Origin: Planctomycetota bacterium
GTDB taxonomy: Bacteria; Planctomycetota; Planctomycetia; Pirellulales; Pirellulaceae
Assembly (NCBI GenBank): GCA_014381825.1
Contig: JACNKX010000144.1
Span: forward strand, 1 to 58,645
Length of the DNA stretch: 58,645 bases
Direction of reading: 5' to 3'
Within the stretch, counting starts at the first letter, position 1, and every line of letters starts with the position of its first letter. This document shows, piece by piece, positions 54,565-58,645 of the stretch. A program made the position numbers and the translations under genes. The notes below the pieces were generated by a model. It was given only the letters and a program-made list of their open reading frames with translations, did no database searches and was not told the DNA's origin.

Positions 54565-55910
54565 CTGTCCAGTTCCTCCAGACTCATGGAGAAATCGCTT
54601 CCTGCAACGTGCGAATTGCTGTTCAAACGGCCACGTCCGTCACATAATTCGCCATCGATTTCAATTGCATCCATTGCGCGGCAATAAAGTTCGTCATCCT
54701 GGCGGTACAAAACAACATCTGCCTCCCATTCCGGACAAACGACGTGGTTTTGCCATCGCGGGCCCAGTACACACGATTCGGCCATCAGGAGGATGCTATC
54801 AGCATATGGCTGTGTCCGGTGACGGCTAACGACGTCTAAACGTGCCGACGCACTTAACGCGTGCGGTCGTCGGAAACGAAAGCGAACGCCCGAGCCAAGC
54901 TCAATCTCGTCGCCGTCGCTCAGAATCGCTCTCGTTTGAATCGCTTGGCCGTTCAACCGCAGAACGTGAAGTGGCTCGATCGTATAGCCCTCTCCGTCGC
55001 GGCGAATCTTTGCATGTCGACGCGAAATGTCCGCCAAGATTGGTATGTCGACTCGATTTCCAGGCGCTGCTTGTCCGAGCACAATTTCGCTCGCCAAGCT
55101 CACCAAGTATCCACCAACGCCATCGACCCACAACAAAAATCGGTCACCATTGACTTCGCCAAGGTCGTTTTCGGTGGACAACTTGCCAGGCACTCGACGC
55201 GAATCAACAAACTTGGCACCGACCTTTGCCCAAGCGGCCCTGCGAGCCTCTTTCGCCAATGTCGACTCGGGAGCAAGCTGCAGCAGCTGATCGGCGATTG
55301 GGACGACCTCCGACCAACTCTCTTCGGCCATGACGTGGTGAAGCTGTTCTGTCAAACTACCGAATTTCTCAGCTCGCGCGAGGCAGTCCGATCGACCCTG
55401 CTCTAACTCGGCAAAGTCGGGACGAAGCCGCATCGCGATTTCGAGTTGTGATTCGGCTTCTGCAAACTTGCCTCGCTTGACGAGGTTTGCCGCTGATTGA
55501 ATGCGTTGAGCCAGCTGTTTCAGCGGCATCAGTGACGCGATGGCAACTTTTCGCTTTTCGAGTGATTCGATTGCCGTCAGAGCAGCGGTCGCATCACCAG
55601 TTCGAAGCGCTGTACTGATGTCGTGAACAGCAGCTTCGACGAGCTTGTCCTTGGCTCGTTGTACTGCCGTCGTTTCGCCGCCCAAAGAGATTGCTTCTTC
55701 GATTTCTCCCCAAGCTGAATCAAAGTCGCTGCATTTTGAACATTGAATTGCTCGCTCGGCCTTCTTCGTCGTGACTTTTGCGGCCAATCTCCGCCCTGGA
55801 AGAAACTGCGTCAGACTTTCGTCAACCAGCATCTTACAAGCCTTTGCAAGATCGCCAGTCTTGTAAGCTTCTTCCGCTTCTCGAAGTTTTAGACGCCAGG
55901 TTTGAAACAT
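54540..55910 (-). CDS. FHA-domain protein with helical repeats
   Basis: The 456-residue protein starts at ATG 55910 (MFQTWRLKLREAEEAYKTG); the frame is open from 56048, but the earlier part lacks a ribosome binding site. Residues about 1-250 are helical and TPR-like (LAKACKMLVDESL, LVKRGKFAEAESQLEIAMRLRP). A forkhead-associated domain follows at about 265-370, with the phosphothreonine-binding core ILADISRRHAKI (about 297) and GQAIQTRAILSDGDEIELG. FHA domains bind phospho-Thr, so a substrate or docking role for the kinase is likely. The end overlaps the kinase start. Confidence 0.85.
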   Translation of the reverse strand: MFQTWRLKLREAEEAYKTGDLAKACKMLVDESLTQFLPGRRLAAKVTTKKAERAIQCSKCSDFDSAWGEIEEAISLGGETTAVQRAKDKLVEAAVHDISTALRTGDATAALTAIESLEKRKVAIASLMPLKQLAQRIQSAANLVKRGKFAEAESQLEIAMRLRPDFAELEQGRSDCLARAEKFGSLTEQLHHVMAEESWSEVVPIADQLLQLAPESTLAKEARRAAWAKVGAKFVDSRRVPGKLSTENDLGEVNGDRFLLWVDGVGGYLVSLASEIVLGQAAPGNRVDIPILADISRRHAKIRRDGEGYTIEPLHVLRLNGQAIQTRAILSDGDEIELGSGVRFRFRRPHALSASARLDVVSRHRTQPYADSILLMAESCVLGPRWQNHVVCPEWEADVVLYRQDDELYCRAMDAIEIDGELCDGRGRLNSNSHVAGSDFSMSLEELDRCTTQPLL

Positions 55911-55998
55911 CTCGATACACCGAAAGAAAGCGTGACGAATCCGAAAAGAGGGCCTGAGTGCAGGTGACTCAGACCCTCGCGAAATGATCCTGTCAGAT

Positions 55999-56799
55999 CT
56001 AACGAAGCGAGTCGACAAGAGACTCGATCTCGGGACGACCATTTCCAAAGTAGTCCGTCACTTCTTCCGTGATATCGCGGTCGATACCGGACTCGTCGAG
56101 TGGAATGCGATCGTAGTACTCGAGATCAGCGTTGACCAGTTTCTCTGCGACTTCGATACGAGTTCGCACTTGGTCGACCAGCTCCTTCGTCTGCGCTAGC
56201 TTGCTATCGTCAAAGTTGAAATCGCTAGTCGTTTGAGCGACCTCGACCATCTTCAAGCGCGCGTCAAGGTTCTCGACATCAACTTGCAGCTGACTCTTTG
56301 CGGCCAGCATGCCTTCTAGTTTGTCGCGAGCGGCGAGCATCATTCGTTGCTTGGCCGCCAATTGCTTCTTCTTGCTGACGATTGTTGCTTCCTGCGTCTT
56401 GAACTGGTCAAAGCGCCGAGTCAGATCCGTCTTCACTTGTGTCGCAGTATAGTTGCGATTCGCATACACAAACTGTTCCGACCCCGAATCCAAATCTTCC
56501 TTCAAGCGAATGATATCGCCTCGGTCTTTGGCCAAACGATCTTCTGCCTTCAGAACTTGTCGCTCCAACTTGGCGACTTCGACTTCGACCTCCGCGATCG
56601 CGTGCATGTTGCGTTCGATCTCGGGCTGTAGTCGTCGAATCTCTTCGCGAGCCCTCTTTAACTCGAACGTCACCGGAACGCTGTCCTCGAACGTCTGGTG
56701 AGCAATCCCAACCGCTGTCGAGACATGACTCCGACCGTACAGCAAGCCTGCTAAGAGCAGCACGCCGGCGGCCACAACTGCTGATTTCTTGACCATCAT
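55999..56799 (-). CDS. Single-helix coiled-coil membrane protein
   Basis: The 266-residue protein starts at ATG 56799 with GGAGG 5 bases upstream; the frame is open from 56853. It has one N-terminal membrane helix (SAVVAAGVLLLAGLLYG) and then a long coiled coil (about residues 45-205, heptads such as RRLQPEIERNMHAIAEVEVEVAKLERQVLKAEDRL). The rest is acidic (DLEYYDRIPLDESGIDRDITEEV). No known family. It is the first gene of the signalling cluster, 88 bases before the FHA gene. Confidence 0.78.
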   Translation of the reverse strand: MMVKKSAVVAAGVLLLAGLLYGRSHVSTAVGIAHQTFEDSVPVTFELKRAREEIRRLQPEIERNMHAIAEVEVEVAKLERQVLKAEDRLAKDRGDIIRLKEDLDSGSEQFVYANRNYTATQVKTDLTRRFDQFKTQEATIVSKKKQLAAKQRMMLAARDKLEGMLAAKSQLQVDVENLDARLKMVEVAQTTSDFNFDDSKLAQTKELVDQVRTRIEVAEKLVNADLEYYDRIPLDESGIDRDITEEVTDYFGNGRPEIESLVDSLR

Positions 56800-57174
56800 T
56801 CGATCCTCCAACTTCTGTGATGTATCTAACGCCGTGATTCGTAACTGTTCCAATACGAGGCTTGCCGCGACCCTGCGGTTCTCAACGGGGAATTCGGCAG
56901 GACATCGCCGTTATTTGGGAACGCTTGAAATATTTTCAAGTTTTTTCTGCTGTGGCCGAATTGCGTTCTGACGGAATTTGACACGACGTTGTCGGAAGTG
57001 AACGAAGTTGCATCAGCTGTTCAATGTTGCCCAATAGACTTGAACGATTGTGATCGTTGATCGGAAGCAAACCTAGTTGCTAAGACGATTTACGCCATTC
57101 GAGATGTCAACGATCCGCCGCGGCACGATGATTGCTACTACAGCTTGCATCAATCTCAACTTAGGAGCAGAGTC
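56800..57174. other. Gene-free region between coiled-coil gene and small protein gene
   Basis: It contains an orphan terminator-like hairpin at 56924-56946 (listed). Nothing else is recognised. The promoter for the minus-strand cluster is probably here. Confidence 0.4.
56924..56946 (+). terminator. Terminator-like hairpin without an upstream gene
   Basis: CTTGAAA-TAT-TTTCAAG forms a 7-bp stem with a 3-base loop, followed by six T (56941-56946). On the plus strand no gene precedes it, since the neighbours to the left are minus-strand genes. It may end an antisense RNA or be chance. Confidence 0.5.
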
Positions 57175-57372
57175 ATGTACGCCCGCACATCAAAACCGGC
57201 CCAAACGCAAGCTTCTGGTTCGACGGCAGCGTTGTTGCTTGAGCTTGAAATGCCAAAAACAACCGCATTCGAGGCGTTTGAAAATGGTCTCGAGGCGGAG
57301 CTTCTTAGCCTCGAAGAGCGTTTCAGCGGCTTCGTAACCCGTAATTCTCTTGCCGGGGCGATCGGTCGATAG
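57175..57372 (+). CDS. Small protein of unknown function (65 residues)
   Basis: ATG 57175 has AGGAG 8 bases upstream (TAGGAGCAGAGTC); the frame is open from 57145. The product (MYARTSKPAQTQASGSTAALL...) has a disordered N-terminus and an acidic helical end (ELLSLEERFSGFVTR). No known family. The ribosome binding site supports expression. It converges with the transporter gene after 15 bases. Confidence 0.6.
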   Translation: MYARTSKPAQTQASGSTAALLLELEMPKTTAFEAFENGLEAELLSLEERFSGFVTRNSLAGAIGR

Positions 57373-57387
57373 AGCGTTCGTCGCTCG

Positions 57388-58371
57388 CTACTCCCCGACC
57401 CTCTTATGTCGAGGCATGATCAAGAGTCCGACAACCGTCAAACACACGCCGAGTGTCAATGCCGGCGACGCCTGCTCTTGAAACAACACGATTCCGGCCA
57501 CCGATGCCATCGCAACTTGAGACGCGTTTAATGCGTTAACGTGGACGAGCGATGTGATTTGCAAAGCGCGGGTGAGAGCTAAGAAGGCAATCAAGTTGAA
57601 CACACCACCTAAGACCATCATGGCGATGTCGCCACGATCGGTCTGAAGCATCTCTGTCACTCCGATTCGATGGACAGCTAGCGGTGTTAAGCACAACAGA
57701 CCAACTATCGCGATACAGAATGTTGTCGCAGAAACCGTCGACACGCCCAAGACCGCTTTCCGAATCGCGACACCAAGTATCGCGTAGGAAAGCCCGGAGA
57801 TACAGCCGCCTGTGACGGCAGCTGTCACGAACCACGGGCTTACTGTTCCCAGTTCCGCCATTGCATTGCTCGCGTCTTGTGCGCCAACCGACAAGATCCA
57901 AATCGCAGCGAGCAATATCGCGAGGGCAACGACCGTCAGCGTGTTGACCGATTCGTGTAGCAAGACGCGTCCAAGTACGGCACCGGCAATAATTATCATG
58001 CCCATGCACAAAGGTACGGTCAGTGCGATACCGATGATTCCCAACGACCATTGGAAGGCCACATTCCCGCCAAGCTGCCCTATCAAACCCGCCGCAGCAA
58101 GTGTCGCAATGACGGGCAACGGCGGAAAGACTCGCTCACCGCGACGCCACCGAACGATTAGCCACGGCGCGACGCCGACGACAGTTGGAATCGTCTTGAT
58201 GCACATTACCCAGACAGGATCACAATCGGTCACGCTACGCATGCAAATGTTGGTTGCTGTATAACCAACTGCAGAAACTGCGCCGTAGATCGTTCCCCAC
58301 AGTGCGGCAGCACTAGAAGACAGTTGCGGTCGAGCCGGCGCGGCAGGCGGGTCGAGGAGTTTGTTCACCAA
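57388..58371 (-). CDS. EamA/DMT-family membrane transporter
   Basis: The 327-residue protein has about ten hydrophobic segments in two halves, the EamA/DMT layout. Examples: ALWGTIYGAVSAVGYTATNICM, VALAILLAAIWILSVGA and, late, NALNASQVAMASVAGIVLFQEQ. Some members export amino acids or other small metabolites; this substrate is unknown. It diverges from the truncated gene at 58403. Confidence 0.85.
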   Translation of the reverse strand: MVNKLLDPPAAPARPQLSSSAAALWGTIYGAVSAVGYTATNICMRSVTDCDPVWVMCIKTIPTVVGVAPWLIVRWRRGERVFPPLPVIATLAAAGLIGQLGGNVAFQWSLGIIGIALTVPLCMGMIIIAGAVLGRVLLHESVNTLTVVALAILLAAIWILSVGAQDASNAMAELGTVSPWFVTAAVTGGCISGLSYAILGVAIRKAVLGVSTVSATTFCIAIVGLLCLTPLAVHRIGVTEMLQTDRGDIAMMVLGGVFNLIAFLALTRALQITSLVHVNALNASQVAMASVAGIVLFQEQASPALTLGVCLTVVGLLIMPRHKRVGE

Positions 58372-58402
58372 ACTATTGTAAGTGCGAAGCGGAGTAACCG
58401 CT

Positions 58403-58645
58403 ATGACGCAGCAAAGGCGGAGCTATGAGAATCCGGTCGTTCAAGTTCTCGGTTTGACGTTGCTGATTGAACTCGTAACAGTGATCCTCCGTTTCGGGCT
58501 TCAGCTCGAATCGACTCGCGATACCGCATCAACGATCGGTCTGCTGACATTCGGAATTCGAGTCCATCACGGCTACTGCGGCGCATTGCTTGTTCTGATC
58601 GCCTGGGGCCTCTCGCGAGAGGCCCATCGGTTGTCACGATACGGC
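58403..58645 (+). CDS. Membrane protein, 5' part (truncated by window edge)
   Basis: An ATG at 58403 with GGAG about 10 bases upstream opens a frame that stays open to the window edge (81 codons). It reads MTQQRRSYENPVVQVLGLTL and continues with hydrophobic stretches (LLIELVTVILRFG; CGALLVLIAWGLS). It looks like a multi-pass membrane protein start. The family cannot be named. It diverges from the EamA gene. Confidence 0.6.
   Translation, partial: MTQQRRSYENPVVQVLGLTLLIELVTVILRFGLQLESTRDTASTIGLLTFGIRVHHGYCGALLVLIAWGLSREAHRLSRYG

Overview
The window looks like a chromosomal segment of a planctomycete, most like the Pirellulales. The signs are lineage-typical families: PSD1/DUF1549-DUF1553 cytochromes paired with DUF1501 proteins, a PVC-type CxxCH dehydrogenase, a DUF1559 protein, secreted FAD oxidoreductases with a C-terminal beta-rich module, and a sigma factor linked to a Ser/Thr kinase. 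The rRNA locus is also split: tRNA-Ile, tRNA-Ala and 23S occur without a 16S gene. I see no prophage, insertion sequence or CRISPR array. This is mostly core and lineage-specific sequence.

Layout. 1-1.9 kb: 5' part of a 23S gene, tRNA-Ala and tRNA-Ile on the minus strand, with a strong promoter just upstream of tRNA-Ile where 16S would be expected. 1.85-7 kb: an ECF sigma factor with an 11-G tract, two secreted unknowns, a TlpA-like thioredoxin and a small membrane protein with a sigma-54-type promoter. 7-14.3 kb: Nudix, FabI, a GAF/AAA+ sigma-54 activator, DUF1559, Uma2, DinB, MobA-like and rhomboid proteins. 14.4-22.5 kb: two related FAD oxidoreductases flanking a Fic protein and an FMN/4Fe-4S membrane redox protein. 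22.8-33 kb: a cupin, a PVC cytochrome, a PSD1-DUF1501 pair and two tandem DUF1501 genes. 33.5-39.7 kb: a single-domain response regulator, GIY-YIG and SEC-C proteins, an MBOAT-like acyltransferase with a small membrane partner, a WD40-like membrane-anchored protein and a lipoprotein. 39.8-46.4 kb (minus): glycosyltransferase, FlgI-like HEAT lipoprotein, SMC. 46.9-50.3 kb (plus): a candidate structured RNA with a strong terminator, then folK (P-loop fusion), panC and lgt (PDZ insertion). 50.3-56.8 kb (minus): a six-gene signalling cluster: coiled-coil membrane protein, FHA protein, Ser/Thr kinase, membrane sensor-like protein, ECF sigma factor and Zn-ligand anti-sigma-like protein. 57-58.6 kb: a 65-residue protein, an EamA transporter and a truncated membrane protein gene.

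The most system-like region is the kinase-FHA-sigma cluster. It reads as a membrane-to-transcription relay: the kinase senses or integrates a signal, the FHA protein binds phosphothreonine, and the ECF sigma factor with its small partner changes transcription. Other notable points are the candidate RNA before folK, the promoter that makes the 23S locus independent of 16S, and the sigma-54-type promoter with an upstream dyad.
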